The translations under genes and the position numbers were made by a program. 64,000 bases of DNA, taken from Schistosoma mansoni (lineage: Eukaryota > Platyhelminthes > Trematoda > Strigeidida > Schistosomatidae). Below the pieces are notes generated by a model. The model saw nothing but the letters and a program-made list of their open reading frames with translations, did not search any database and was not told the DNA's origin. Of the stretch, positions 36,081-47,854 are shown piece after piece (position 1 is the first letter of the stretch; each line of letters begins with the position of its first letter). The stretch is from contig NW_017386061.1 in assembly GCF_000237925.1 (NCBI RefSeq), positions 124,001 through 188,000 of the forward strand. The letters are read 5' to 3'.

Positions 36081-36204
36081 GTAGTAGAATATTCTCTCAT
36101 GTGTTATTCATCAATGACATACATTGACAAATCTCTAGTCCATTTTTACCAATTCAAAATATTAACAATGAATTACTACTTTGATAAACTGATCTATTTA
36201 TCAG

Positions 36205-36283
36205 AAGGGGACGAAACGGCCGTCCAGTGCTTCCAGGTTTTCGATGGCGGTCTAGCTTCAATTGACTCATGATCTCAACTCTA
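36205..36283 (+). mobile_element. SINE-A, 5' truncated within the hammerhead
   Basis: The plus strand begins at GGGGACGAAACGGCCGTCC and runs through the tail to CTCATGATCTCAACT. The first half of the ribozyme is missing. Confidence 0.75.
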
Positions 36284-36879
36284 TGATCTATTTGTGTAAC
36301 ACAATAATTAATTCTATGTTCATGATTGTACAGAGATTCATCATTATCTTAAAGAGGTTCTTAATCAATTAGTATAAACAAAAATATAACTAACTAACTA
36401 TTACGATTCGAAAGAAATCAGTTTTAAAATTGGTCCATTGATTTTTAAAGTGTTTTCATTTCCATCGATGTATTCAGTAGGTAGTTAGTCTACGTAACTT
36501 TCAATAAATTTTTATTATATTAGTTAGATTACTATAATTTGTGTTCGAGTGACGACTATTCAGTTGATACATTTTATCGACCGTAATAACTACATGGTCG
36601 ATGTATAGCTGAATTAAAGTTAATACAAAGGAACTCATCTGGGGTCATCACCAGTAAATCTTTAGATGATTCCTCTCCCATGCATCACTCTGGGGATTGT
36701 CGTTGAAGTGTTACTCAGTTGTTGTATGGTTTATCCAGTTAGCATAGATCCTGTTCCGTACAAAAAGAATTCTGCGAGTAGTTTGTAGTTCAGAAATACA
36801 AAATTTAAACTCAATCCAAAACACCAACCCAGTAACCATAATAGCTAGAGATTAGTCGTGAAATCTAAAATTCCTGTGA

Positions 36880-37125
36880 TGAAACCTAAGTGGGGTCTTA
36901 GGTGGGTATTGCTGGAGTGATCCATCTTAGAACAAATTGGGTTATCCAGTAATCTCGCACTCAAACGCTTGAACGCAAACGATAGGTCCTGGGTTCGAAT
37001 TCCGCGAGCAAGATCGTGGATGCTCACTGCTGACGTGTCACATACTAGGACTAAAAGGCTGTCCAGTGTTTCCAGGTTTTCCAAGATGGTCTAACTTTTA
37101 TCGATTCATGAATTCAACTATTAAA
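36880..37125 (+). mobile_element. SINE-A, degraded, with tRNA-like head
   Basis: Plus-strand copy with B box GGGTTCGAATTCC, CACTGCTGACG, AGGACTAAAAGGCTGTCCAG and a full tail. The hammerhead core is altered at the CTGANGA and GAAA blocks. Confidence 0.75.
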
Positions 37126-37337
37126 TTTGTTTAACATTTTTGACTAACCATTTTAATTTATAACTGTAAATAGAACTTGATAGGGATTTATTGAAAATGA
37201 ATACTATTCACTCATCTATATTAAATATAGTTTAATATAAAACAAAATCATTTCAATATCCAAAGTATTAAAATTTATTCAAACTTATACTACATTAAAG
37301 AAGATTCTTATTTTAGAATATTTTTAAATGATAATAG

Positions 37338-37529
37338 TGTGGTGTGGGTTACTTATATCCATATAAGTAGTATATAATGATGGTCGAGGCATTGAATGCA
37401 TTTCAATAGAATATCGAGAACGAAAGAACGGAATTGAAACTTAATTAGTATGAAAATGCATGAACAATGAAATTAGAGAAGATGAACTGATACATTCGAT
37501 TGTCTCCACTCATATTCTCATTCACTATA
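37338..37529 (+). mobile_element. Solo-LTR-like repeat, copy 5 (short form)
   Basis: 192 bp, TGTGGTGTGG to CACTATA, flanked by a perfect 4-bp duplication ATAG (37334-37337 and 37530-37533). Shorter than the other copies. Confidence 0.68.
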
Positions 37530-37539
37530 ATAGAAATAT

Positions 37540-39085
37540 TCTATTTTTATAGAACTAACCAAACGGTTTGATGAAAAAAAGAAACAAAGATTATACTATT
37601 CTCCTAATTTTCTATTTTTATTCAGCCCCCTATTTTTTAAATGTTAGTTTCTCTGATATAGGTTACCGTTGTTGTTGTTGTTTTTAAAAAAATTTCCTTT
37701 CACAAAAAAAATTACATTTATACTCATGGAATAAGTTTTCGACAGAATGTTTTGTCTTCATTTTAATGGGTTTGAATATATGTATATAGGTATAATTCCC
37801 AAGTGTCCATCTACTTATTGTCCAAATGGAATAATATAGTCAGTCCTATAAATATCTATACCTTTTTTGTTCTCCATGCTTATTCAATTCATATTATTCA
37901 CAAAAATGTCAGTGTCTATTTGAATGGATCATTTAAAATTGACAAATAATAATAATACTACTAACAATATATATATTTATCTATTCTAGAAATAATAATG
38001 TACCCATCATCATTTATAATCCAACTGTTTCTAGTTTATATACTTAATTTCTTCAAAATAGAACATTATCCCGCCATTTTTTTTCTCACTCTATTGTTTT
38101 AATCTAAGGTCAGACAATATTTCATCTAGTGTATAATTAACAAATGTACATTGTATTGTGTACTTCTTAAGAATCGATGTGTAAATGTGCTAAACACAAG
38201 CACACACACACTGTTATACACGCATTTTTTTCTTTAGAAATTATACCCTACGGGCTATTCGTTAGTCAATATTTTTTATTTTTCTTAAGAGGAAAGAATC
38301 GTCTTTATCCTACCAGAATATACATATATATACACATACAGACACCAGGAGAAATATTACCAACCTCTTTAATGGGGAAGATGGCTATTTCAATAGAATT
38401 ATGTATGTATATATACTCTTGTTTAACTTTGATCATATCAGATCAGATTTCTAAGTCTAGTATTTTCATGATGTAGTAATAAGAAGAACAATATTGACAA
38501 TGATAACAAAGATGATGTATTGATTCACACACAGAGTATTTACAATAGAGAACAACAGTAAATTCGATAACTTATTATTATTATTACTCATTATTATTAT
38601 TGAATGCTTTTTTTTGTCCCTCTAGCTTCTATGTTCATTGAAACCCTGAAGGCAGTTAACTATGTGTTACGTTACAATCCCTTGAGTAAATGTAATGAAC
38701 AACTCGTCAATAAATGGAATTGTCCTAATATCTCATTATTCATTAAATTCTGTTCTATCTCACTTCTTTTTTTTCTCGTTTTGTTTTTAATACAAAGTAA
38801 CTTAACTATTAATTCATTATTTGTACTCTTTTTGTATGATTTAATTATAAATGATCAAATATAGATCCAGATATACAATAATCGATCAATCAATAAAATA
38901 ATAAATCAATATTATTTCTTAGTAACTTATCGATGCAACATTTTATTATGAATAAAACTATATATTAAGTGATAATTGTTTTATACAGTGTAAGTTATTT
39001 GTTAAACTGATAAAGTAGAAAGAAATCATTAGATCATTTTGTTTATTTAAAATTATACTGTTGTGGACATTCATCAGTAAGGTAA
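37540..39085. other. AT-rich stretch without a supported gene
   Basis: Open frames at 38177-38476 and 38604-38864 are AT-driven and show no family features. Short poly-T and ATT runs are present. Confidence 0.35.
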
Positions 39086-39089
39086 TATC

Positions 39090-39238
39090 AGGAAGGGGAT
39101 TTTGTGGAGATTGTTGTAATTTAATAATTGAATTCATGAATTGAGAAAAGTTAGACCATCTTGGAAAAATTTGGAAGCACTGGATGGCCGTTTAGTTATA
39201 GTATGAGACTCGTTGGCAGAGCGCATCCATGATCTCGC
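39090..39238 (-). mobile_element. SINE-A, degraded, left arm of inverted pair
   Basis: The minus-strand tail includes the complement of GGAAGGGGATTTTGTGGAG. The hammerhead region is decayed at GAAA. It joins a plus-strand copy at about 39240. Confidence 0.65.
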
Positions 39239-39239
39239 T

Positions 39240-39335
39240 CGTAGGACCATACTAGGATGAAATGGCTGTCCATTGTTTTCTGGTTTTCCATGTGAGTGTA
39301 GCTTTAATCAACTCATCAATTCAATTATTAAATTA
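39240..39335 (+). mobile_element. SINE-A, 5' truncated, right arm of inverted pair
   Basis: The plus strand begins near ACTAGGATGAAATGGCTGTC and runs to the tail (AATCAACTCATCAATTCAAT). Confidence 0.65.
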
Positions 39336-39420
39336 AACAAGACAATATCCGGAATTTTTATATATTTTCAGTTTAATAACAATAATAATGAATATGAAGT
39401 TGAAAAAGATGACTGTATTT

Positions 39421-39584
39421 GTAAGCAATGATGGATAGTTGCTAGAAGTGGAATCCAGGACGCGTGTTTTGTCCTACTTGAGACTCGTCAGCTGGATGTA
39501 CCTGCATCTCAGAGTTGATGTTCACTCCGGGACTCGAACCCAGTAACTTTCGCTTCAAACGCCATCGCGTTATCCACTCTGAGA
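39421..39584 (-). mobile_element. SINE-B, cut by assembly gap
   Basis: Minus-strand copy with intact CTGACGA, but the GAAA block reads AAAA. Tail and B box are present (complement of GGGACTCGAACCCAG). The head runs into the run of N. Confidence 0.8.
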
Positions 39585-39784
39585 NNNNNNNNNNNNNNNN
39601 NNNNNNNNNNNNNNNNNNNNNNNNNNNNNNNNNNNNNNNNNNNNNNNNNNNNNNNNNNNNNNNNNNNNNNNNNNNNNNNNNNNNNNNNNNNNNNNNNNNN
39701 NNNNNNNNNNNNNNNNNNNNNNNNNNNNNNNNNNNNNNNNNNNNNNNNNNNNNNNNNNNNNNNNNNNNNNNNNNNNNNNNNNNN
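39585..39784. other. Assembly gap (200 N)
   Basis: Exactly 200 N. It lies at the end of a SINE-B copy, so a repeat is the likely cause. Confidence 0.98.
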
Positions 39785-39990
39785 AAAGATATACAGTTTT
39801 TTTTATGTAGGTTTGTTCTCTGAGCTGGATGGTTTGGTCGTGGAGCTTTCATCGTCCTTCTGAACGACATCATCAGCACAAGCTTTGGGTAGAAAAGAAG
39901 CGTTTAAATTTCTCCACATGTGCACCTCGATGTTGATTGGTTCTTATTGACCTTAAATCTGTCATTACTGTCATATCGATCAATTTTGCT
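39785..39990. repeat. Unclassified sequence right of gap
   Basis: GC-richer than its surroundings, with a stretch reading as a possible broken coding frame on the minus strand (RPNHPAQRTNLHKK). I suspect a repeat but cannot assign it. Confidence 0.3.
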
Positions 39991-39994
39991 ACAA

Positions 39995-40115
39995 GCTTGT
40001 GAATTTAGACTATATCGAGGCAACACGCACAGTATGCACATATGCTAATGACAGACTGACCAGTTGCAGTCCTAACGAATCAATGGGAAAATTCAAACAA
40101 ACAATACTAAGAATG
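39995..40115 (-). mobile_element. SINE-B 5' head fragment
   Basis: GGCAACACGCACAGTATGCA and ATTCAAACAAACAATACTAA match the head of SINE-B. It could be the rest of the copy cut at 39584. Confidence 0.65.
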
Positions 40116-40779
40116 ATTGTATTTGTTTTAATCTTATTAATAAGGAGAACAACAATTAGAAGTTGGGTATATTTTGTTTACTTCATTGAGAGCTTATCTG
40201 AAAGATTTTAACATTAAAAAGAGAGAAAAGCACCTAAGAAACAAAAGAACATCAGGTAGATATTTTGCTGTAAATATAAATAAGTCAGAAGTGAGTAAAT
40301 TTTATTGTTTCGGTAAAACAACGAATTTCAGGTCATGTAACAAACACATTTTCATTAATTGGCTTGCATAGAATTCATTGACAATACTCAATTCTGTTGT
40401 CTTTATTGTTTTAAGAAACGGAGGATCAAGTAGATGACTGATTCACAATTAATGCAAGTCATTTACCAAATACAAACTTGTATACTTAATAATGAGCTAG
40501 ATTTATATGAAACAGCTGTCTAAACCAGAGAAGGTGAAACCAAGTTGAGACATGAGATCTAATGACTGAAAGTAGATGACTAATATGCATTGAATAGCTG
40601 TTCATATAATCACCTTGTAAAAATTACTTATTTTGAATATAAGTATTGAGGACTTTATCTTCAAGACAAACTACAAGTTAGTGATTCTAACTCACTTTAG
40701 AATTGCTCAGAATCTTTAAGTATACATTATTTTTCAACATTCGGATACTTTATTACTAAGGATTATTTTTAGCTAACAC

Positions 40780-40885
40780 AGGAATCCAGGACGTCTTTTT
40801 CGTCTTACATGGGTCTATTAGCATCCTAGTATTGTTGTCTACGCTGAGATTTGAATTAAATACATATTACTTCAAACGCTAACAT
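40780..40885 (-). mobile_element. Degenerate SINE-B
   Basis: Weak match on the minus strand to the SINE-B hammerhead region (complement of GGAATCCAGGACGTCTTTTT) and to the tRNA-like part (ACTTCAAACGCTAACATG). Confidence 0.45.
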
Positions 40886-41646
40886 GTAATCATATTCTCT
40901 TCATGAATTTTCAACTGGTTTCTACCCATCGAAACAGTTTTTCCCACATACACTGCTAAATAAAAATAAATAATTTTGGTGAAGTTTGCTTATCTGAATT
41001 AAGTGGTTTAATGGTGGAAAAAGTAAATTTATCCTCAAAAATGAAGCCTAGATGCCTTAAAGAACTAGACTTCATCCGTGCTTCAAATCTTCTCCACCAT
41101 CTAGAAAACGAATAATTAAAAAACACTCCATCCTTCAACCATTAATTTCACTGTCATTACCAAATTGTAAATAGTACTAAATCATGTTTGTTTGACATGG
41201 AGTGTATAGAAATTAATAGATGTTTGTTTCTTTCTAATGAGGACATACTAAATGAATCCTCTGGAACAGTTACAATAATAATAACACCATTCATTTTCTT
41301 CCTTTTCTTCCCCATTACCCTGTTTTCTTCTTTTCCGTAATAAAAACAGGGTGAAATTTTATAACAATGCTCATTATATTGACATAAATGAAAAAAGGGG
41401 CAGATAAGGTTAGGAAAGAATTTTCCATAATAATAATAATGAAACATTACGCTTCAATCATTTATTGAGTAGTCAATAGTTATTGGTAACTTTTTCATTA
41501 GACTATTCTAAGAGCCATTTACTGTAATATTTTTCAATCTATTTCGTCTACAACCTTGTTTTTTTTCTTTTCTATGAGATTCAATTTGACCAATAAACTG
41601 ACAGTGACAATTATTCTAACAATTGGATCGATGGCTAGTAATAACC

Positions 41647-41683
41647 ATAGTAATAATAATAATAATTATTATTATAGTAGTAT
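41647..41683. repeat. (TAA)n-(TTA)n palindromic microsatellite
   Basis: TAA units invert to TTA units, as at 31467. Confidence 0.8.
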
Positions 41684-41793
41684 TTTGTTCTCAAATTTAG
41701 AGATGAATCCTATCAGTATATCTATATCAAGGAAAAGAGTATAAACACTTCTCAATAAAAATAAATTAGGGCAGATTTTGTTTGAACTCCTTA

Positions 41794-42087
41794 GCTTCTA
41801 ATTAGAAGTCTAGGAATCACTCAGAGAAATTAGTCACTAGTAAGCGGATGATGACTGTTAATATTGGAGATTGAGGGGATAATTAAATGTCCGGTTTAAC
41901 ACCATTGATTGACTTTAGAATTAGACAATCAGTAAAAACTAGGAATCACTGGTTGTTTAATTTTAAAATTAGTCTTTGATTTAAAACCAGGAATTCAATG
42001 ATCTTCACAACCTCTTATACTAACAACCATCATTTGATTATTAGTGACTAATTTACTGAAGTGATTCCTAGAGTTCTAGTGAGAAGC
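41794..42087. mobile_element. MITE-2 with long terminal inverted repeats
   Basis: 294 bp. The left end (GCTTCTAATTAGAAGTCTAG, then AATCACT and AATTAGTCACTA) is matched in inverted form at the right end (TAGTGACTAATTTACTGAAG, then GATTCCTAGAGTTCTAG and GAGAAGC). The arms are about 60-70 bp. There is no coding capacity. No clear target duplication could be read. Confidence 0.65.
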
Positions 42088-42364
42088 CGTGACCAAATAG
42101 TTTCGGCCATGTCGGGTATGAGATAAATGTCGATAATGATAATGAAGGATTGTGTTCTATTTTTTACAATCCTGAAGCTAGTCACAGCCATCTAGATTTA
42201 ATTATAATATATGTAACCGTGATCTAAATAATTTAACACTTGAACTTCTTATAGTCCAATATTTGTAGTTTCATAGTTTAACAGATCTTAAATAAGAATT
42301 AGCCTAATGTTCTGCAAAATGTTGGGTAGTTAGAGATAGTCGCCAGAACATCTTTCTATACTTA

Positions 42365-42500
42365 AGTTTGATGTTAGTTGGGACTCTTCGCCAATGTGCA
42401 TCCCGAGTCTTTGATAGGGAAGCGGAACTGATATTCTCTGTAGGATTTAAACCAGGATCATCCAATTTCATAGTTTGAGATATTACTACTCAGCTATTCT
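42365..42500 (-). mobile_element. Degenerate SINE-A
   Basis: Minus-strand trace of the hammerhead region (complement of TTGGGACTCTTCGCCAATGT) and a B-box relic (GGATTTAAACCAGGATC). Confidence 0.4.
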
Positions 42501-42840
42501 GACCATTTAGTAAAATACTGAAAGATGATCATTATCTGAATTCATATCTTTCATTGCAAAGTCACTCGACATATATTTTAGTTCATAAAACTAATCTTTA
42601 ATTAACCTCTCAGTCTAACGTTAAGAATTTGATTTATTGACCAACGGAATTAATCTCAACATAAGTCATGCATGAGGCAACAAGTAAGCACTTTTATCAT
42701 TGATGTGATTTAAAAACAGCCTCATATTTAATTCGTTTATAACTTAATTATTATTATTCTTTTCAACAAAACAACCAATAAGTGGTTTCTTCGAGTATTT
42801 CAAAATAATGGTGAAACTAAATAGTTTAGTGTTATTAACA

Positions 42841-43302
42841 ACAGTTCAATACAAATGTCAAGACAGTTCTACTGTGTGGGGCGAAAACCTGGAAAACTGC
42901 GAAAGCCATCATCCAGAATATACAGGTGTTTATGAACAGTTGTCTACGCAATATACTTCGGATACGTTGGCCAGACACTATCAGCAACAACCTACTGTGG
43001 GAGACAACAAACCAGATTCCAGTGGGGGAAGAAATCAGGAAGAAGCGCTGGAAGTGGATAGGGCACACATTGAGGAAATCACCCAACTGCGTCACAAGAC
43101 AAGCCCTCACATGGGATCCTCAAGGTCAAAGGAACAGAGGAAGACCCAAGAACACATTACGCCGAGAAATGGAGACAGGCATGAGAAGAGTGATCAAAAA
43201 TTGGGTAGAACTAGAAAGGAAGGCCCAGGACAGAGTGGGTTGGAGAATGCTGGTCGGCGGCCTATGCTCCATTGGGGGTAACAGGCGTAAGTAAATAACA
43301 GT
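42841..43302 (+). mobile_element. RTE-clade LINE, 5' truncated 3' end
   Basis: The plus strand encodes the C-terminal zone: VLLCGAKTW, then [37 protein letters not shown] and [20 protein letters not shown]. It ends with the TAAGTAAATAA tail. It is fairly well preserved but truncated, and the frame shifts at least once. Confidence 0.88.
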
Positions 43303-43860
43303 TGAACGAAGTATTTTCTACTGTTACCAGTATTTAAAAAAATCAATTCTGTAGGTTATCCAAAGATTATGGGACTAGAAACTGACATTCTTTGAATAAA
43401 AAGGAGAGAATTAAAAAAAACGATGTTACAAAAAGAGACTGGGCTTATTTTAATATGGCGCAATAAAAAGTTGAATACTTGTGAGAATTAAATAAACTCT
43501 ATAAATATTGAATAGTTTCATTGAACCCTTTGTTGAGCTTATCAATTCATTTTAGTTATTATACAGATGGGGATAGATATCCCTAAGAATATCTTTATGG
43601 ATAAATCCCGTTTATGGAATTTAATGCTAGCTGGGAAATGAATTCTCAGGAAATTATCATGGTGTTACATGATATTAATCAATCAGTATGAATCAATAAA
43701 ATGATTCCTACATTTTCTACATCCTTACAACTTGATTTTTTTACTCATTCTAAATGTATTTGTCATTGTTGGGATTTGAAAGAAAAAAACTCTTATAAAT
43801 CTTATTTGATTCGGAGGGTGATCAGTAGAATGATGACTCAAGAAAAACACATTAACAAAT

Positions 43861-44390
43861 GACCCCAAATGCCCTGGTACGGCCGAGAGTGGGGAGAGTC
43901 CGCTCTCCCTCTCGAAATGCTCTCACATAGCCACGCGTATATAGCCTCTGCCAAGGAAGTCCTACTCACTGCCTTCTCGTGGCATTACTGTTGTTTACGA
44001 AATTGGGAGGACGAAAAGCGAATATCCGTCGCTTTAACCGGGTTGGTAGACACGAAAAGTCCACCTAGAGGAGTTGGAAAACCCTGATTCCAAACCAATG
44101 GCGAACATGGCCTCCAGTATCCTGAAGGAACAAATGGCGTATGAATCAATCGTCGGTCACCGACTACCATGGGACTGTATCTTCTTACGATGCGCCACTG
44201 CCTTATGGATTAGACCTTTAGATCAAAGGCTCCAGGTGTGGCCCCCTAAGAATACCACCTGTTTCGAATTTGGCTTCTGGGCAGTATCACAGCCCTCACA
44301 TAAATCAAATGAGATTTGTGCGGCACATATATGTCTGGTTCCCCTTTGTACCAATATTTATGTGTTTAAATAAATAAATAATAAAAATGA
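43861..44390 (+). repeat. Unclassified GC-rich interspersed repeat with (AATA)n tail
   Basis: About 520 bp, markedly GC-richer than its flanks. It ends in TTTAAATAAATAAATAATAA. The plus-strand open frame at 43869-44087 (WGESALPLEMLSHSHAYIAS, YCCLRNWEDEKRIS) has no domain that I recognise. The tail suggests an insert made by reverse transcription, such as a truncated LINE 3' end or a SINE. Confidence 0.45.
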
Positions 44391-44394
44391 GTCT

Positions 44395-45405
44395 TCTTAG
44401 AAAAACACAGTTATAAATTATGAAAAACGAATGGGAATTTTCTAAAAATTAGTAAATAGCCTAAGAGTTTGCAACCTTGGTTTACCTGATAAGAGTGACT
44501 GTTTTACTCTTATTTACTTGTACACTTAATAAACGGAATTATAATTTATTCCATTGTGAGATATTACCCGAAAAAATAAGCTGAGGATATTCGTTTTTTA
44601 AATATGGTACCTATCTAGAAAGTTTTTGTCTGTTAATCTGAGTTGTATAAGAATACTGTGAAGTTCTTAGGCGTGATCATCATGACGATATGAATTACTT
44701 GGTAAAGACAAATGTTTGATTGAACTGTTCATTATTGATCACAACAATGTAAGTTTATTCATGTATTGATTTTTAATTCTTGAACATTTATTATCTTATC
44801 CTTGTTTGTTTCGACTTCTTTTCCTATATATTCTTATTCATTATTTCTACACTATTGTAATGTGTATTGATGTGGATGAATGTCAGCTTTTACATACATT
44901 TGTTTATTTCTGTCCGTTGATCCCCATTGTATAATAATGTAACTAGACAATATTCACTAGATTTACACGAATGTTGTACATTCATAATTAACAATGTATT
45001 GGAGTGGATGGATTGTATAGAGTACAAGAATTTTGGATTTGCCAACTGGGACTTGAACCTAGATCATATCATTTCAAATACCCAAATCTTTATCTGGTGA
45101 ATCATTGCATTCACCCAGTCATTTAACTAGTTGAACGGGTATGATGGTTTTATTATTAGCTGTAATTATTCGAGTGATCTCATTGTCAATATTCGGGATT
45201 GAATTTTGATTAGTCTTTGTTGTCATAGATTCATCCTAGGAATTAGGAATTCCAGTTTTATTTTGTTCAGTTCTGTTTACTGAAAGTGAGATAATCTGAA
45301 CCTCTGGTAACATTAGTGTACTATGCAGAATATTCACTTTTTCATGAAAATAACTCATATGACGTTGAAGAAAATTCTTTTATACTATGGTTAACAATAA
45401 GAATT
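44395..45405. other. No gene supported; one possible old SINE relic
   Basis: AT-rich. At 45040-45130 a minus-strand B-box-like GGTTCAAGTCCC suggests a decayed tRNA-derived SINE of unclear family. Confidence 0.35.
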
Positions 45406-45410
45406 CTATA

Positions 45411-45503
45411 ATGGGACTCCTCAGCAGTGCGCATCCACGATCCCGTACTCGCAAGATTGGAACCCAGGACCTACCAGTCTCGAGCCAGAGCCCTTAACCG
45501 TTG
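45411..45503 (-). mobile_element. SINE-A 5' half, left arm of near-perfect fold-back
   Basis: The minus-strand tRNA-like head and the first part of the hammerhead (complement of GGGACTCCTCAGCAGTGCGC). It pairs almost perfectly over about 90 bases with the plus-strand copy that follows. It shares that copy's private change in the B box. Confidence 0.85.
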
Positions 45504-45735
45504 GATGCCGGCTCAGTGGTCTATCGGTTAAGGGCTCTGGCTTGAGACTGGTAGGTTCTGGGTTCCAATCTCGCGAGTACGGGATCGTGGATGCGCATTG
45601 CTGAGGAGTCCTATAATAGGACGAAACGGCCGTCCAGTGCTTCCAGGTTTTCCATGGTGGTCTAGCTTCAATTGACTCATGATTTCAATTTTGAAAAATA
45701 CTGAAATCTCCACAAATCCCCTTCTAATTCTATAA
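45504..45735 (+). mobile_element. SINE-A, full length with intact hammerhead
   Basis: The plus strand starts ATGCCGGCTCAGTGGTCTAT (A box region). The B box reads GGGTTCCAATCTC, one base from the usual GGTTCGAATC. The hammerhead is at 45593-45644, followed by the tail through TTCAATTGACTCATGATTTC to ACTGAAATCTCCACAAATCC. It is the most complete SINE-A in the window. Confidence 0.9.
45593..45644 (+). ncRNA. Type I hammerhead ribozyme in SINE-A, intact
   Basis: Stem I GCATTG, core CTGAGGA (45601-45607), stem II GTCC/GGAC (45608-45611 and 45619-45622), GAAA (45623-45626), stem III CGGCCG (45627-45632), TC, and the return strand CAGTGC (45635-45640). Stem I has one T-G pair. All conserved core bases are present. 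Confidence 0.8.
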
Positions 45736-46105
45736 TGTTTTACCTCCTTTGGAACTAATCTGTCAAGCATAAATTTATCTCAATGATCAGTAGTGTACAT
45801 TTTCAGTTAAACTCAAATATTCATTGCTTGAAAACAACACCGGAAAATTATTTTTTTACTATTTGGATACTTTGACTGCTTCTGTTCAAACACAATGAAA
45901 TCAGAATATAATTATAATCAATAATAAAACATTAACTAAACATCTTCATACACTAACAGAAGCTAGTCATTTCAGTTTTCCAAAGAATGTAGTCTAAAAA
46001 TTCCCTATAAACTTAACTAGAAATATTTTACTGAACGTTATAATACAAATCTGGTAGATTATATAAAACATTCCATTCATTAAATATTGTTGAAGTGATT
46101 ACGTA

Positions 46106-46962
46106 GACGGGAAGCACGAAATAAAATGGACAGCTTCCATACAGTTAGCCGACATGGACTCAGCAGATGACTTAGCTCTCCTATCTCATACACACCAACA
46201 AATGAGGGTTAAGACAACCACTGTAGCAGAAGTCTCTGCATCAGTAGACCTCAACATACACAAAGGAAGAAGCAAGATTGTCAAATACAACACCGGGAAT
46301 ATCGACCCAATCACACTTGATGGAGAAACTCTAGAAGATGTGGAAACTTTCACATATCTGGGTAGCATCATCGATGAATAAGGAGAATCCGATGCAAAAG
46401 TAAAGGAGAGGATTGGCAAAGCAAGGGTTGCATTCCTACAATTGAAGAACATATGGAACTCAAAACAACTGTCAGCCAACCAATATCAAAGTAAGAATCT
46501 TCAATACGAACGTCAAGACAGTTCTACTGCACAGAGCTGAAACTTGGAGAACTACTATAACCATCATCAAAATGGTACAAGTATTTCTAAACAATTGTCT
46601 ACGTAAGCTACTCAATGTCCGTTGACCGGATGACATCAGCAGCAGCCTACTATGGGAGAAAATAGACCAGGTTCCAGTTGAGGAGGAAATTAGGAAAAGA
46701 TGTTGGAAGTGGAAGGGACATACATTGAGAATATCACCAAACTGTATCATGAGGCAAGCGGTAACTTGGAATCCGGAATGGAAATTGAATAGAGGAAGGT
46801 CAAAGAACACATTACGTCGGGAATTGGAAGCGGATATCAAAAAGAATAATAGTAACTGGAAAGAACTGGAAAGGTTTGTCCAGGAGAGAGTTGGATAGAG
46901 AATGTTAGTGAGCGGTCTATGCTCCCTCATTAGAGGTAGAAAGCGTCAGTAGGTAAGTAAGA
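46106..46962 (+). mobile_element. RTE-clade LINE, 5' truncated
   Basis: The plus strand covers the end of RT ([48 protein letters not shown]) and the C-terminal zone ([17 protein letters not shown], then [17 protein letters not shown]). It ends at a TAAGTAA tail near 46962. There are several stops and frame breaks. Confidence 0.88.
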
Positions 46963-47344
46963 TCACGTAGAGATGGACAATGATCTTAATCACTCTTATT
47001 TTATATATTACTATTTACAGCTAACTGAAACTTAACAAAATCCAGTAGAATTAGTCCTTAATATTTCATTTCAATATTCTTATTTGACTTTTATGAAAAC
47101 AGGCCAATTATTTTTGGACATGAAATAATATTAAACTTTTAGTAAAGTGTGTAATGTATATGTGGATAAACAAAAGAAATTCAAGGATACATCTCAAAGT
47201 TATCTTCAAGAAAATACATATTATCAAGTAAAAATTTACTGTCTTATTGATAAACTTCTAAGAATGTCTTCGTATGAAACTCCTCTACAATCTTACTAAA
47301 ATGACATGTTGAATTTGTGGTTTACATTATGAACTAGCTTTAGT

Positions 47345-47425
47345 TAGGAAACTATTCAATAGCAGGAAGTATTGAATAGCTACTTCGTCCTAACACAAGA
47401 CTCTTCATCGATGCTTGCTGATTTT
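47345..47425 (-). mobile_element. Degenerate SINE-A
   Basis: Trace of the hammerhead region on the minus strand (complement of GCTACTTCGTCCTAACACAA). Confidence 0.35.
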
Positions 47426-47578
47426 CAATTGTTGTCTGACGAAAGTCAGCCCATGATGTAGAATACAAGATGACATGAATAAATTCCAGATTATAAGATT
47501 TCTGAACAAAGTTTTTCATAACTGTAAGGCCGGAAATAAATAATAAACAAAAGCCCAAATACATTTCATTATTAATAT

Positions 47579-47854
47579 TGTGGTGTGTGCTACTGATGTA
47601 AATAGATATAAGTAGTTTGTATCATCAGTTGAGAGTGAAATACCTGGAGGCAGAATGTTAAGAAGATAAAATAAAAGAGAACGGGAACAGAGAATGATTA
47701 GTGTGAAAACGAAGGAACAGTGAAGTCTGAAACGATTGACTGATATTTTGTAAATGAAGTATTTGATGTATAGTACTCAGATTTTACTAAGAGATTGTGT
47801 AATTTTTTGTTCAAATACATTCGATTGTCCCTACTTGTGTTTTCGTTCACTACA
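47579..47854 (+). mobile_element. Solo-LTR-like repeat, copy 6
   Basis: 276 bp, TGTGGTGTGTGCTAC to CACTACA, flanked by ATAT/GTAT (4 bp, one difference). No coding sequence. Close in sequence to the copy at 29652. Confidence 0.68.

Noticed and set aside
38177-38864. Plus-strand frames of 99 and 86 codons rich in Leu, Phe and Ile
   Set aside because: They look like membrane proteins only because the DNA is T-rich; no start context, motif or splice structure supports them.
39442-39879. Open frame running through the N gap
   Set aside because: It exists only because N codons are read as open; the real part is SINE-B and an unclassified repeat.
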